Of a stretch of 64,000 bases of DNA, positions 11,601 to 20,984 are shown in pieces (within the stretch, counting starts at the first letter, position 1; each line of letters starts with the position of its first letter). The notes beneath the pieces are model-generated. The model saw nothing but the letters and a program-made list of their open reading frames with translations. It did no database searches and was not told the DNA's origin. Made by a program: the position numbers and the translations under genes. This DNA comes from Phyto melanocephala (taxonomy: Eukaryota > Arthropoda > Insecta > Diptera > Rhinophoridae): NCBI GenBank assembly GCA_941918925.1, contig OW799236.1, positions 80,564,213 through 80,628,212 on the forward strand, in the 5' to 3' direction.

Positions 11601-11935
11601 CAGGAAGAAAATGTAGATGCTGTTGAGAATCATGATTTAAAGCAAAAACTACTTCAAGCCGGAGATCGCAAAAGTGGTAATACGGTGCTATATTTTGCAA
11701 TAGATAATAGATTTGGTAAGTATTTACATATTTTATGTAATAACTGAAGTTAACTTCTTAATTTTTTTTTTTAGAACATTTAATATATTTTCTATTGGCT
11801 CATTTAACCGATCCACGTACTGAAAATTTAAGTGGTCTTGATTGTAAAACTTATTTTAGTGAATTTGGAAAATCCTTAAATTTAAGCTTAAATATTGATA
11901 ATACTATGGAAAAAGTTATTAATTTATTATCATAG
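8640..11935 (+). CDS. IkB-like ankyrin-repeat protein, 4 exons
   Basis: Exons 8640-9469, 9534-9645, 11196-11715 and 11775-11935 join in phase to 540 aa with GT-AG introns (donors GTATGT, GTAATT, GTAAGT). The N-terminal half is low in known domains and basic, with a lysine/arginine cluster at residues 182-189 (KKRKRKRK) that looks like a nuclear localisation signal. The C-terminal third has ankyrin repeats: starts near residues 315, 346 (EDSNTIVHLAI), 382 (DGYTPLHLAI) and 474 (SGNTVLYFAI), with an acidic spacer (about 440-460). Ankyrin domains of this spacing are found in IkB, Bcl-3 and the Relish C-terminus. The basic N-terminus suggests a nuclear IkB such as Drosophila pickle, a Relish antagonist (inference). 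No Rel homology domain and no DSGxxS degron are seen. The first ATG fits but an upstream exon cannot be excluded. Confidence 0.8.
9872..10885 (+). mobile_element. DINE-like repeat in ankyrin-gene intron 2
   Basis: Near full-length copy. The 5' end is TATACCCTTCATCTGTGGTG; the conserved core runs CGACCCCATAAAGTATATA, CGATTAAGCCCTGACCGTC, GAAATCAACTTTTGGAAGCA; then come an AT-rich, microsatellite-like middle, inner inverted repeat GTGAAGGGTATA and 3' hairpin ATTCGGCACGGCCGAAT. It contains the 10560-10750 MITE, so that MITE is younger. A LINE-like tail (GGCCTCGAAGGCTTTGTATTG..AATAAATAAATAAA) lies at about 10350-10400. Confidence 0.75.
10560..10750. mobile_element. CAAGG-family MITE (191 bp)
   Basis: Ends CAAGGCGAATTCAATAAGGT and ACCTTATTGAATTCGCCTTG are inverted repeats. 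The body has GATCAGCTGATCATCAGCTG. Flanks GTATGTTT and GATGTTTT are similar but not identical 8-mers. Same family as elements at 13236, 14269, 16819 and 19264. Confidence 0.8.
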
Positions 11936-11969
11936 AAGAGTTATTATGCATATTTAAATAATTACAAAA

Positions 11970-11988
11970 AATAAATTTAGTTAATAAA
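11970..11988 (+). promoter_or_regulatory. polyadenylation signals of ankyrin gene
   Basis: AATAAA at 11970-11975 and 11983-11988, 35-50 bp after the stop codon of the ankyrin gene. Confidence 0.55.
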
Positions 11989-12121
11989 ACGCTTACTGCC
12001 TTTAGTATAAAAAATCATCAAATGCTTTTTAGGCTTATTAAACTGATTTTCTATGTATATAGAACTTATAAACATTTAATAATTTTAATGACTGGCAGTT
12101 AATGTTTAATAATGTTATTTG

Positions 12122-12767
12122 TTAGCCCCACTTATAAATACTTAAATCTAATTTTGCCAAATTCTTTAAACTTAACGGTCTTAAGGATGGCGGTAATCTT
12201 ATTGGTAATAATTTCAGACTACTTTTTGTAATTTTCTTTTGCCAAGGCAGTTTGAAAGGGTTTGGGGGTTTTTTGCTAGATAATTTGGTAGTAGCTTTAA
12301 CTATTTGAGATTTGGTATTTAAATTATCTACTAGTTCCTTTAACTGTTTTAATTGCGCCTCGTTAAAGTGTGTGAATTGGCAGTACAAACCATATTTGCA
12401 ATAATGTTTATAATATCGCATACATGGTTGTTTGTTGATCTCTTCCTCATATATCTTATGTGGATCTAAGAAAAATGAAACAGCAAACGAAAAAGTTTAT
12501 ATATATTACATATATGTTCACTTAATAAAAATTATTTTTAACATCTTTTGAGTTTAGCAGTTTATTCTCTCTCATTAACCAAAATAAATTTTTTTAGGAA
12601 TTCCAAATTTTAGTATATTTCTTCAAACTAGACTTGCCTTCATACTTTTTCATCATGGATGCTTTTATAATGTTATGTGCCAAACCTTCATTATGATTTT
12701 TGCGTAAATTCTTATCGTTTTTCATATAACAACGACAATAATCGCAAAAATAACTTTTTCCTCCCAT
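12122..12767 (-). CDS. ZMAT5: U11/U12 snRNP 20K homologue (ZMAT5-like), 2 exons
   Basis: Exon 1 (12767-12638) and exon 2 (12465-12122) join to 157 aa. The N-terminus is a U1C-type C2H2 finger (C8, C11, H25, H31 within MGGKSYFCDYC...). Exon 2 carries a CCCH finger, C58-X7-C66-X5-C72-X3-H76, and the C-terminus has a conserved LPPSLRPLSL motif near the end. This order and length match ZMAT5, a protein of the U11/U12 minor-spliceosome snRNP that helps recognise U12-type introns in the nucleus. The intron joins only if the donor is GAAG|GCAAGT, a GC-AG intron of strong consensus that gives KKYE-D-PHKIYEEE in phase. It is convergent with the ankyrin gene, with about 190 bp between stop codons. An ATTAAA-type signal lies on - near 12075-12080. 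Confidence 0.85.
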
Positions 12768-12779
12768 AATTTCAAAATA

Positions 12780-12900
12780 TTTTTAACAAAGTCGTATTCA
12801 CTCTCAGAGAAACAAGCCGACCTGAAAAAGTCGGCGGCGGCTGAGGGAAAAATTGTCGGTGACGGCTCAAAGTCGGCTGGAGCCGACTAAGCCGGTAAAA
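12780..12900. other. upstream of ZMAT5: GC-rich palindromic stretch
   Basis: GTCGGC/GCCGAC words recur (AAGTCGGCTGGAGCCGACT is a hairpin near 12871-12889) just upstream of the ZMAT5 start. This could be part of a small repeat or promoter-proximal sequence; nothing more can be said. Confidence 0.35.
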
Positions 12901-12946
12901 CATAACAAAATTGCAAATATGTTTTCGAAAATAAAAAATATATATA

Positions 12947-13155
12947 CAGGTATGTGATGGAAATCGAAAACGAAGCAAGTTTGAAAGTTCGTTTTAATAC
13001 TCTATGAATAAAATTTTTGTAATTTTTGTTATAAAATTCTTTTTAATATAGAAATATTTATGTACATATATAACAAAAATTACAAAAATTTTATTCATAG
13101 AATATTAAAACGAACTTTCAACATTGCTTCGTTTTCGGTTTCCATCACATGCCTG
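12947..13155. mobile_element. foldback MITE (209 bp)
   Basis: Almost the whole element is an inverted repeat. CAGGTATGTGATGGAAATCG at the left is mirrored at the right end (CCATCACATGCCTG), and the arms of about 85-95 bp meet near TATATATGTACATAAATA. No coding sequence. Confidence 0.8.
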
Positions 13156-13235
13156 ATAATTAATAATGCAACATTCTTAAATTAAAGAAAAAAATAACAA
13201 TATTTCATAACAAAACAAAATCTTATAGAAAGGGT

Positions 13236-14223
13236 CAAGGCGAATTCATATCAGGTGGTGTTGACAACGCAGCTGATCTACTTTTTTATTTGCAAAAATG
13301 ATGATTTAATTGTCAAATATTATTTATGTTTACATAGATTACTCCTTCCCGCGAAAAAAAAAACACAAACAAAAACCATGTAGTTTTTGACACATCGATA
13401 GTCGAAAGCAACAATAAAAAACCATGTTGTTTTTATACCCTTCACACAGTGAAAAGGGTCTATATAGGTTTGTCATTCCGTGTGAAATTTCTACAATTTT
13501 CATTTCCGACCACATAAAGTATATATTTTCTGAAAGCTTATGAATAGGGGAGTCGATTAAGCTCTGTCAGTCTGTCCGTGTTTTTGTTGAAATCAACTTT
13601 TTGAAGTCCCCTGACATCGCTTGGACCCGGGTGAGGTATTAAAACATCAGAAATATTCGGGAGTAGATCGTGATTGAAAATCAGAAACATCGGTACATAA
13701 ACAACTGAGATATAAGCAAAAACCCACGACCACCTCGATTTTTTTTCACAAAAACAACATTACAACAGCAACATACATACATACAAACGTGTATACTGGT
13801 TAGAGAAAACGTGGCATCAAATCCCAGCTGAGCCAAAAAAAATTTTTTTTTAATTTTTTTTTATTTTATTTTTTATTTAATATATTATTTATATTTTTTT
13901 ATTTATTTTATTTTTTAATTTTTTTTTTTTTTTTTTTTGTTTTATATATATTAAACATATTTTAATTATTTTTTTTTTAATTTTTTTTTAACATACATAC
14001 GTAAATTTATAATTTTACAATGGGATGTTTTTATATATGTATGTTTTTTATATGTATGTACGTATTTCATATGGGATGAATGGTGATAGAAACTACTGTT
14101 ATTCCATGACTACACGTTGTGAAGGGTATATAAGATTCGGCACGGCCGAATATAGCGCTCTTACTTATTTTAATGTTGTATTTGTTGTAGAATTACCACC
14201 ACCTGATAAATAAATTCGCCTTG
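13236..14223. mobile_element. CAAGG-family element split by a DINE repeat
   Basis: CAAGGCGAATTCATATCAGG at the left and CCACCTGATAAATAAATTCG..CCTTG at the right are inverted repeats. Between them lies a DINE-like copy (13434-14168), so the original element was only about 250 bp. The body has CGCAGCTGATC. Flanking 8-mers match at 6 of 8 positions. Confidence 0.65.
13434..14168 (+). mobile_element. DINE-like repeat
   Basis: 5' end TATACCCTTCACACAGTG, core CGACCACATAAAGTATATA and GGGGAGTCGATTAAGCTCTG, a tRNA-like box (ACTGGTTAGAGAAAACGTGG...CAAATCCCAGCTGAGCC) at about 13797-13835, a long A/T-rich middle, then GTGAAGGGTATATAAG and the 3' hairpin ATTCGGCACGGCCGAAT. It sits inside the CAAGG element 13236-14223. 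Confidence 0.75.
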
Positions 14224-14268
14224 GGTAGGGTTCAACAATTTTTCTATGGTCGTGCACAAGGTGGATTG

Positions 14269-14429
14269 CAAGGCATATTCATACAGGTATATGCAACGGC
14301 GAATTCGCTGTGATGTTCGCTGTCAGACGCCACATATAAAAAATACACAATAATTTTTTATACATGGAGTTTGACTGTAGCATTCCTCATCAGCTGGGCT
14401 GATAATTTCACCTGTATGAATTCGCCTTG
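14269..14429. mobile_element. CAAGG-family MITE with perfect 8-bp duplication
   Basis: A 161-bp element with ends CAAGGCATATTCATACAGGT and ACCTGTATGAATTCGCCTTG. It is flanked by GTGGATTG at 14261-14268 and 14430-14437, a perfect 8-bp target duplication. It inserted into a further element of similar type (CAAGGTGGATTGATAAGGTG ... AATTCGCCTTTG, about 14258-14516). An 8-bp duplication fits the P or hAT superfamilies. Confidence 0.85.
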
Positions 14430-14519
14430 GTGGATTGATAAGGTGACCGTATAAAGTCAGCTGATTCATTTTTTTTATTTTGTTGAGTACTTAATTGTCA
14501 CATAAATTCGCCTTTGTTT

Positions 14520-15180
14520 ACATTTTTTTTGATTTGAAAATATAAATGTTAAAAAACAAATTTTTTAAAAGAAAACAAATATTGGAAAAAATATAGAACT
14601 TAAAAAATATCAATAGATTCTTAAATGGATAACGACTAGGAGTTCTCATAATCTACATATGTATGCGTTAAAACATAATTTTTTTAAAAGGTACTCCAAA
14701 AATATAAACAATGTAATTTATTCTGGGTATGTGAAAACTTTTAATGGATTATCGTTGTGTGTCGATTCAGGTAGTGTTACGGATTGGTTTTCACATGATG
14801 GCTTTTGTTTTTTTTTGTGAACATAATTTCAAGACTCAATTTAAAACCTTGAAAATTTTGTTACCCCTCGAGCATCGAGTTACATCGCGAGCAAACGGAT
14901 AATTGGTACAAAAATCCCCTCGAATCTTTTAATTCTATGTGGCAACGCCCAATCCACCTGATGCTTTTGCAATCAACTCTGATATTGCAGATATTTGAAT
15001 TCCCTTTTGTTATCGCGCTCTGTTTTTGTGATGTAAACGATCAACCAATTGTTTTACATCGCTCGATAATCCCGTTACTGGAATTGACCAATTGCATTTT
15101 GACATTTGGCACTGTGATATGCATATATGGAAAAAGGAAGAAAGAAAAGAGGATAATGAAAAATTAACATGCGGCGACAG
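14520..15180. other. no gene recognised
   Basis: A 76-aa open frame at 14937-15167 has no recognisable motif. No repeat partner was found. It may be unique intergenic DNA. Confidence 0.4.
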
Positions 15181-15205
15181 TTGAGTTCTAATTTGGATTT
15201 TGTAA

Positions 15206-15604
15206 GGCCCTTTTCACATTAGGCAACTATAACTGCGCAATTCTTGTGTTTGTTGGTGTGAGAGGAAAGGTCGGTGTGAAGGGGAAAGAATTGCCGAGAT
15301 TTAAGTACAGACTTGCTTGTACTTGGCAATTCTGCTTCTGCTGTCATTCTTGTCTTGGAGTATTTATTTGTTTTTGACAATGTCTTTTATTTCTTCTTCG
15401 GTGTGTTGTGTAATTTTGTGTGTGTGAAAATTTTATTTGTTTATAAGTGAATCAAATATTTAAAAATGATGAGAAATTGGAAGAAACTGGAAGAAATTGA
15501 GCAACCAAGTTGCTCAATGTGAACACAAAAGCAAGTTCAAAAGAAAATAAATAAAAATTAAAATTATACTTGCGCAATTATAGTTGCCTAATGCGAAAGG
15601 TGCC
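15206..15604 (+). mobile_element. PIF/Harbinger-like MITE, second copy (399 bp)
   Basis: Opposite orientation to 6136-6527, sharing among others GTCGGTGTGAAGGGGAAAGA and CTTGTACTTGGCAATTCTGC. Ends are GGCCCTTTTCACATTAGGCA and TGCCTAATGCGAAAGGTGCC, flanked by TAA on both sides (3-bp duplication). Non-coding. Confidence 0.85.
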
Positions 15605-16818
15605 TAAGCGAAGGTTGTGTTTTTATTGTGTGCGGTTCGAAAAAATGTGTGCAACGTGGTAACACGTTAATTAAAAAAAAAGTTGGGTTTTTTTTTGAGT
15701 GGGGGAAAAAAAAGTACATAAATTTTGAAAATTTAATAAAATTAAAATGTAGTGTATAGAAAATATTTACACAAAAAAAAATGTATTAACAAATGTTTGT
15801 AATTGATGAACAAAGCAATTGACTAATGAACAATCAATCACTTTTGTTAAATGCGATTTAATTTGTAACATTATTATATTATTACAATTTAACTTTTTGT
15901 TTAAATTATAACTTTTGATAAAAACAAAACCACGAAAAGAAACATTTGTACAAAAAAAGGGAATTGCTTAGTGTGACTTTATGAATCGTGCAAAAAAGAA
16001 TATTATACCTATGTACATGGTAAAATAACTGAACAAATAAAAATTCTATTTTCCCTCTATTTTCCATTATATATATGTAAACGAAACGTAAGAAACTCAA
16101 AGCATACTCTTGTAAAAGTTTAATTATAAATGAAATAAAGTTAAAAGTTTATATGGAAATGCGAAAATTACAAATTATTATAAGTAGTAATAAATACAGT
16201 GTGGGAAATTCGTAAATAAAATTATGCAAACGGAAAAAAACCCATATAAAAGCAATATATACATACATATGTGTTCTGTAATTATTATTAAGATCTAAGA
16301 CAAAATATTATTTAATTTAACTGTCAAAAAAAAGTAAAAAAATAGCGACAATAAACTAATAGTATGAACTTGCATAGAACATAAAACATCTGCAAAAGAT
16401 TTTACCCCTATTATTGAAATTAAATAAAATTGACGATATACAAAAAAAAAAAACTAAGAAAAGTAAAAATCTAGAAAAATTTAAAAAGAAAAAAAAATTA
16501 AGCATAAAATAACAAAAGCAAAAATAAAATTAATTAAAACCTAAACTTCTCATTACAACTGAATGAAAATAGTGTAAAAGGAAAACGCATATTATCAAGT
16601 AAAGACCCAAAAAAAAAAAACCATCACCAGCAACGACTCTACACCAGCAGCGACAAACCACCACCAGCAACGACTCTACACCAGCAGTAACATCCCATCA
16701 CCAGCAACGTCATCAACTATAAAATTAGTTTTGTTAAGTATTAATATTATTATTAAAAGTATTATTAATATAAAACTGCTATTGTCAACATTATTTTATT
16801 AACAATGTTAAGTTTAAC
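15605..16818. other. A-rich intergenic stretch
   Basis: No coding region. The tract is rich in A runs. A short tandem repeat at 16621-16710 has units CACCAGCAACGACTCTACAC / CAGCAG, about 2.5 copies. Confidence 0.45.
16621..16710 (+). repeat. CACCAGCAACGACTCTA short tandem repeat
   Basis: CACCAGCAACGACTCTACAC followed by CAGCAG occurs twice, with a third partial CACCAGCAACG. In a translated frame it would read Thr/Ser/Pro/Ala-rich, but no long frame is open. Confidence 0.6.
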
Positions 16819-16978
16819 CAAGGTCTATTAAATAAGGTCTGTTCAACTAATCAGCTGATCGTTTTTTGCTCCCCTATGTTTACTACTCGAAGTTTTCAAA
16901 ATTTGTTTACCTTTTTAGGGCGACATTTATGTTTTTCAATTTTTCAATTTTATGATTGATAATTTTTCAACTTATGAT

Positions 16979-17206
16979 TTATATTTCCGAGCCGGACATG
17001 CTGGTAAAAGGCGTTTCTGTACCCAAGGACTGAGCCACACCAACACTCACAGGCCAAGAAAATACAACGATTAGCTATTTTGCCTTCACACACCGTTTGT
17101 ACAACACCAGCAGCAAAACGAGCATCTTTCTGGCCCAACATACCTTGCGAAACAGCACGCTTCTTCAAGACATCGTCTAGACTTCCATTTTATCTTTATC
17201 AGCCAT
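16979..17206 (-). pseudogene. captured reptin (RuvBL2) fragment, broken
   Basis: Read on -, an ATG at 17206 starts MADKDKMEV, like the RuvBL2 N-terminus. A deletion then removes roughly 20 conserved codons and leaves a frame change. The next frame reads DDVLKKRAVSQGMLGQKDAR, AAGVVQTVCEGKIANRCIFL. A second deletion and frameshift removes the Walker A region (the expected GxPxTGKT is absent). The third frame reads VGVAQSLGTETPFTSMSGSE then a stop at 16979-16981. Reptin is an AAA+ ATPase of the INO80 and Tip60 complexes. This copy cannot make an ATPase. Bases just upstream of the ATG may be reptin 5' UTR. It has no intron, but is too short to tell retrocopy from DNA capture. Confidence 0.8.
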
Positions 17207-17295
17207 ATTTTTAGCAAATATTTACTATTAACACAATTTATTTTTGTTGTCTTGAAAAAATTGTTAAACAAAATGAAAACACAAAATTTAATAGG

Positions 17296-17455
17296 CGGTG
17301 GGCATATTCATACAGGTATATGCAACGGCGAATTTGATTTGCTGCTCTCTGTCAAATACCTCATAAAAAATAATTTTTTATACATAGAGTTTGACAGTAA
17401 CGTTTCCCATCAGATGGACTGATAATTTCACCTGGATGAATTTATTGGTATTTTA
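17296..17455. mobile_element. nested CAAGG MITE, ends eroded
   Basis: GGCATATTCATACAGGTATA, TGCAACGGCGAATTTG and later CTGATAATTTCACCTG match the body of the MITEs at 14269 and 19264 in order. The right end is degraded. It lies inside the reptin-carrying element. Confidence 0.7.
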
Positions 17456-17569
17456 GTCAGCTGTTTTTGACTACCTTAGAGTAATTTTACACTAACAAAA
17501 TGCCCGTATATTTTTTTTTTTTTTTGTTGTTGTAGAGTTACACAGACCTTATTTAATAGACCTTGAGTT

Positions 17570-19258
17570 TAGCTTTGTGTATATACATATGTACATAGTG
17601 TATCATAAGAAAAAAAAACAAGAAAGAAAAAAAAAAGAATTATATTACATTAGCCATTTTTTTTTATTATTGTGAAATAAAGTTTCTTCATAAGTTCACT
17701 ATGCAATTTTAAGTTCTCTTTTGATTCGGAGGAGGAATGTTGAAGGTAAGTGGAATGCTGTAGGGTGATCACATTATAGGGACAGAGTAAAATTTTTGCG
17801 GCGCTCAATCTGTCATGGAGATAAATGGGTGGGCGAAAAGTGCGCCGTTGCTTGGCAAACCATCTGGCCATGGCAAAATTTGTGGGAGCTTGTCCTAAGA
17901 AGAGATTGCTCGGTTAGTATTTAAAGAAAATAATAAACAAGATTTTTTTTAGTTTTGCTTAAAATTGAAACCGTATTCTAAAGGCGTGTAGAGTACGGTT
18001 ATATGTTCACGTGCCAATTCCCGGGTTGAGAACCGCTGACCTTACGCTCTAGCTAGCGGGTAAACCACCTTTCATGCCCTTAACCCTAAGTTGGCGTGGT
18101 AAAACATTCGTTAATTTTTTTATTTTTGTCCCATATAATTGGCAGTTGAAATGTACCGGCACGTAACAGTAGAAAGAACCAGGGAACAATAGACTATTCA
18201 TCTTCAAATGCGTGAATATATTTGAGGTGCCCGAAGATAGGCATTGCAAGCTACCGAAGGAAAATCAGCAATTTAAACCCGTTATTATTATTTACTTTTA
18301 ATGCCACTGATTTCTTATTTAATTCTTCTTTCATTTTAACAGGTTAACTGTCCACAGCCTATACATGGGCTGTTTGCAGAAAGCACCAGCAGTGCACAGT
18401 CCATATGTGGGCTGTTTGGGTTTTCAATTTCGAACAGGCTTAGAATTGTAGACGTGTAAGGAACATACATATTTTATTTGACTTGGACTTCACAAGACAG
18501 ATCATAAAGAAATAAAATATCCTCGGACATGGAGAAACTATCGTAGTTTTAACCCCAAATGCAAAATATAAGTGAGGTGTTCATTAATATTTTATTGCAC
18601 GAGTTTTGAATTTTGTAAGTTATTTCCACAGAGTGGGTTTAAGTTACGTAATTTATTAAAATTTCACGAGATTTTCTAGTCAATCTTTTAAACACTTTGT
18701 ACATTACTTGATTTATTAACCTGTAATTTACCTTCAATAAAATCATCTATATCTGTGTTATTTTAAGCTTTTATTTAGAAAGAAATTACCATTTACCATT
18801 TTACAATTTATTTTGTTAAGTTTCAATTTCTTTCGTAGAGCTATTGTTTCTTTCTTGTCTGTTCTTGCTAGATCCAGTAGGTAATAGAATAATAGAAGCC
18901 ATCGGATATTGGGTTTCCAAACAGACATATTGCGGTTATTATTTGTTATTAGTTTAACCTATTATTTAAGAAATATCATGAGTTTTAATTTTTGAATTGT
19001 TTTTAGGAATACCTTCTAGTTCTTTTTGGCTTTTCTCAACTTCAACAGTGGATGAATTTTTAAACAACAAAGAATCAACTTCTTCTTTGTGTAACTTATA
19101 GCTGTTAGCTTGAATTTCGTTTCAAGATTTCGAAATAAGTACATAAATTAAACTAAAGATAATAAAAAATTAATATTTCAATAAACAAGGTAAATTGTTC
19201 ATAGTTGTCAAAAATTAACAAAGGCGAGTTTCAATTCGCCTTGATACTGACATTCTAC
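17570..19258. other. no gene supported
   Basis: A 73-aa frame on - at 17650-17871, preceded by an acceptor-like CTTCTTAG, could be an exon but shows no domain. A second - frame at 18049-18249 ends in a stretch with weak tRNA-like boxes (GCTAGCTAGAGCG..GGTTCTCAACCC). Neither is called as a gene. Confidence 0.4.
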
Positions 19259-19263
19259 ATACT

Positions 19264-19434
19264 CAAGGCGAATTTATACAGGTGAAATTATCAGCCCAGC
19301 TGATAGGGAACACTGCTGTCAAACTCCATGTATAAAAAATTATTGTTTGTTTTTTATAAGTGGTATTTGACAGAGAACATCACAGCGAATTCGCCGTTGC
19401 ATATACCTGTATGCATATGCCTTGTACGTACTCA
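19264..19434. mobile_element. CAAGG-family MITE (171 bp)
   Basis: Ends CAAGGCGAATTTATACAGGT and ACCTGTATGCATATGCCTTG. Flanks are TACATACT and TACGTACT (7 of 8). Opposite orientation to 14269. It lies in a further CAAGG-like remnant: TTCAATTCGCCTTG ends at 19243 and ATTCGCCTTGG at 19511. Confidence 0.8.
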
Positions 19435-19539
19435 AAAACACTACAAAATGCCTGTTGTTTTTTCTATTGTATTTGTTGTAGTTATGCAGTCACCTGATTG
19501 ATTCGCCTTGGTCGTGCACAAATAGTTGTTTTTTTTACC

Positions 19540-19692
19540 CTTCACCAGCGGTGCGCAAGGGTATATACAGCTTTGTCATTCCGTTTGTAATTTCTACAAT
19601 TTTCATTTCCGACCCCATAACGTATATATTTTCTGAAAGCTTATGAATAGAGGAGTCGATTAAGCCCTGACTGTCTGTCTGTCTGTCCGTGC
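19540..19692 (+). repeat. DINE-like repeat, 5' fragment
   Basis: TACCCTTCACCAGCGGTGCG through the conserved core to CTGTCTGTCTGTCCGTG, then it stops abruptly at about 19692. Truncated 5' end of the common family. Confidence 0.75.
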
Positions 19693-19756
19693 CAATGCTT
19701 GGTGGTGTCAGCCCAGCTGATTATTTTTTTGTGAGCCAATGTTTGTTAAACTCTAT

Positions 19757-19873
19757 GGGCCATATTCATAAAAAATATTTTAGGTTTATTGAAGGCTTAT
19801 TTGACAAATTTCTCTACAACATCTGTCAAATAAGCCTATAATAAACCCAAAATATATTTTATGAATACGGCCC
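19757..19873. mobile_element. short MITE (117 bp)
   Basis: GGGCCATATTCATAAAAAAT and ATTTTATGAATACGGCCC arms extend to TTATTTGACA / TGTCAAATAA, giving a near-complete hairpin. TAT flanks both sides (3-bp duplication). Fits PIF/Harbinger-type MITEs. Confidence 0.8.
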
Positions 19874-19879
19874 TATATA

Positions 19880-20700
19880 AAAAAAGAGATTCCGGTGCCA
19901 AGAATTGTCAAGCTCCATATAAAAAAAAAGAGAGACAAAAATTGCTATCCATTACGCTATCATCTTATGTAATTACACCATGGTACATAACCATCCGAAA
20001 TACAAAAAAATATATGAATTTTAGTTAAATCACATTTCTAATTTACTTAGAAATTTTAAAGAGTTACACCTTCGTCAACATAAACAACTTCTCAAACGTG
20101 AACACGCTCGATTTTTAAAAGTTAACGTTACCGCGAGTCTACTGTACTATTTTTTCGTTTAGAATTTAACTATTTTCAAATCAAATGGCTTATAAAAAAT
20201 AGACACTAAATCGTCAAATATTTTCTTTTTCACCGAAAATTCACAATGTCGTAAAATCAAATATAAGAACGCCAAACAAGTTTTAATATCGTCACGTGAG
20301 TCTCAAAGATTTAGATTTTTCGATACCATTGCAGTTACACGTTTAAGTTTTTAACATACTGCTTGTCAAAATTCTTAAAAATTGATAGCTGTGATGAGGG
20401 CTATACGGAAATTTAAAGCAATTTATTTTAAAAATGCCATCAAGAAAATAAAATGATGGCTGCAAAATGTCTATAAAGTCAAACAAAAAATGTTTCCTTT
20501 AAAATTGCAATAAGATGTTTTATTGATTGTACATTGAAACATAAAGTTGGAAAGAGAACTTGAAAACAACCTTGATCAAATATTAAATTAAATATTAAGC
20601 AGTGAAATTTAAAATAGAATTGTTAGTAATATTTAATCGTGTCACGCCTACTTAAATGTATTTTTGTCTGTTAAGCTGGTTTCGAAATCGCTAGATTTAA
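19880..20700. other. upstream of RBM gene, nothing recognised
   Basis: No coding frame. The promoter and 5' UTR of the RBM5/10 gene presumably lie toward the 3' end of this stretch and in 20700-20984; no confident TATA box or initiator was identified. Confidence 0.4.
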
Positions 20701-20984
20701 CGTAAAATAGCTACATTCCCATCACTGATACGCTTGTGCTCTCTGCCTCAACTTTCTTATACTTTTTTTATTGTTTAAAAAAGCAACTCTGTCTAAAAAG
20801 TAAAAAAAAGAAATCAATTTTTGCATTTGCAGATGAAAGTTAAGATTTTCTTGTTAAAATAGTTATAAAAGAAGGATTTATATTAAAAAAGTTCGTAAAT
20901 CGTAATCAATAACTTGAAATAAAGAAGAAAGTGAAAAATAAGCACTAATTTTATTGAAATATATGTGAAAAAACGAAAAACTAC

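Larger units (their letters stand above)
16819..17565. mobile_element. CAAGG-family (P-like?) element carrying a reptin fragment
   Basis: A 747-bp element with near-perfect 23-bp inverted ends starting CAAGGTCTATTAAATAAGGT, flanked by AGTTTAAC and AGTTTAGC (7 of 8 identical). Near the left end is AATCAGCTGATCG, a palindrome shared with other CAAGG elements. It contains a broken reptin coding fragment on the - strand (16979-17206) and a nested CAAGG MITE body (about 17296-17455). There is no transposase, so it moved in trans if at all. The 8-bp duplication and the ATAAGGT motif in the ends, also found in the Drosophila P-element terminus, suggest the P superfamily; hAT is the alternative. Confidence 0.8.

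Noticed and set aside
14937..15167. 76-aa frame on +
   Set aside because: No motif, no splice context, no similarity by eye.
17650..17934. 73-aa frame on - with an acceptor-like CTTCTTAG before it
   Set aside because: No domain recognised, no neighbouring exon found; could be chance. Not called as a gene.
18000..18075. tRNA-like boxes on - (TAGCTAGAGCG ... GGTTCTCAACCC)
   Set aside because: No cloverleaf with proper acceptor stem can be drawn; box spacing is too short.
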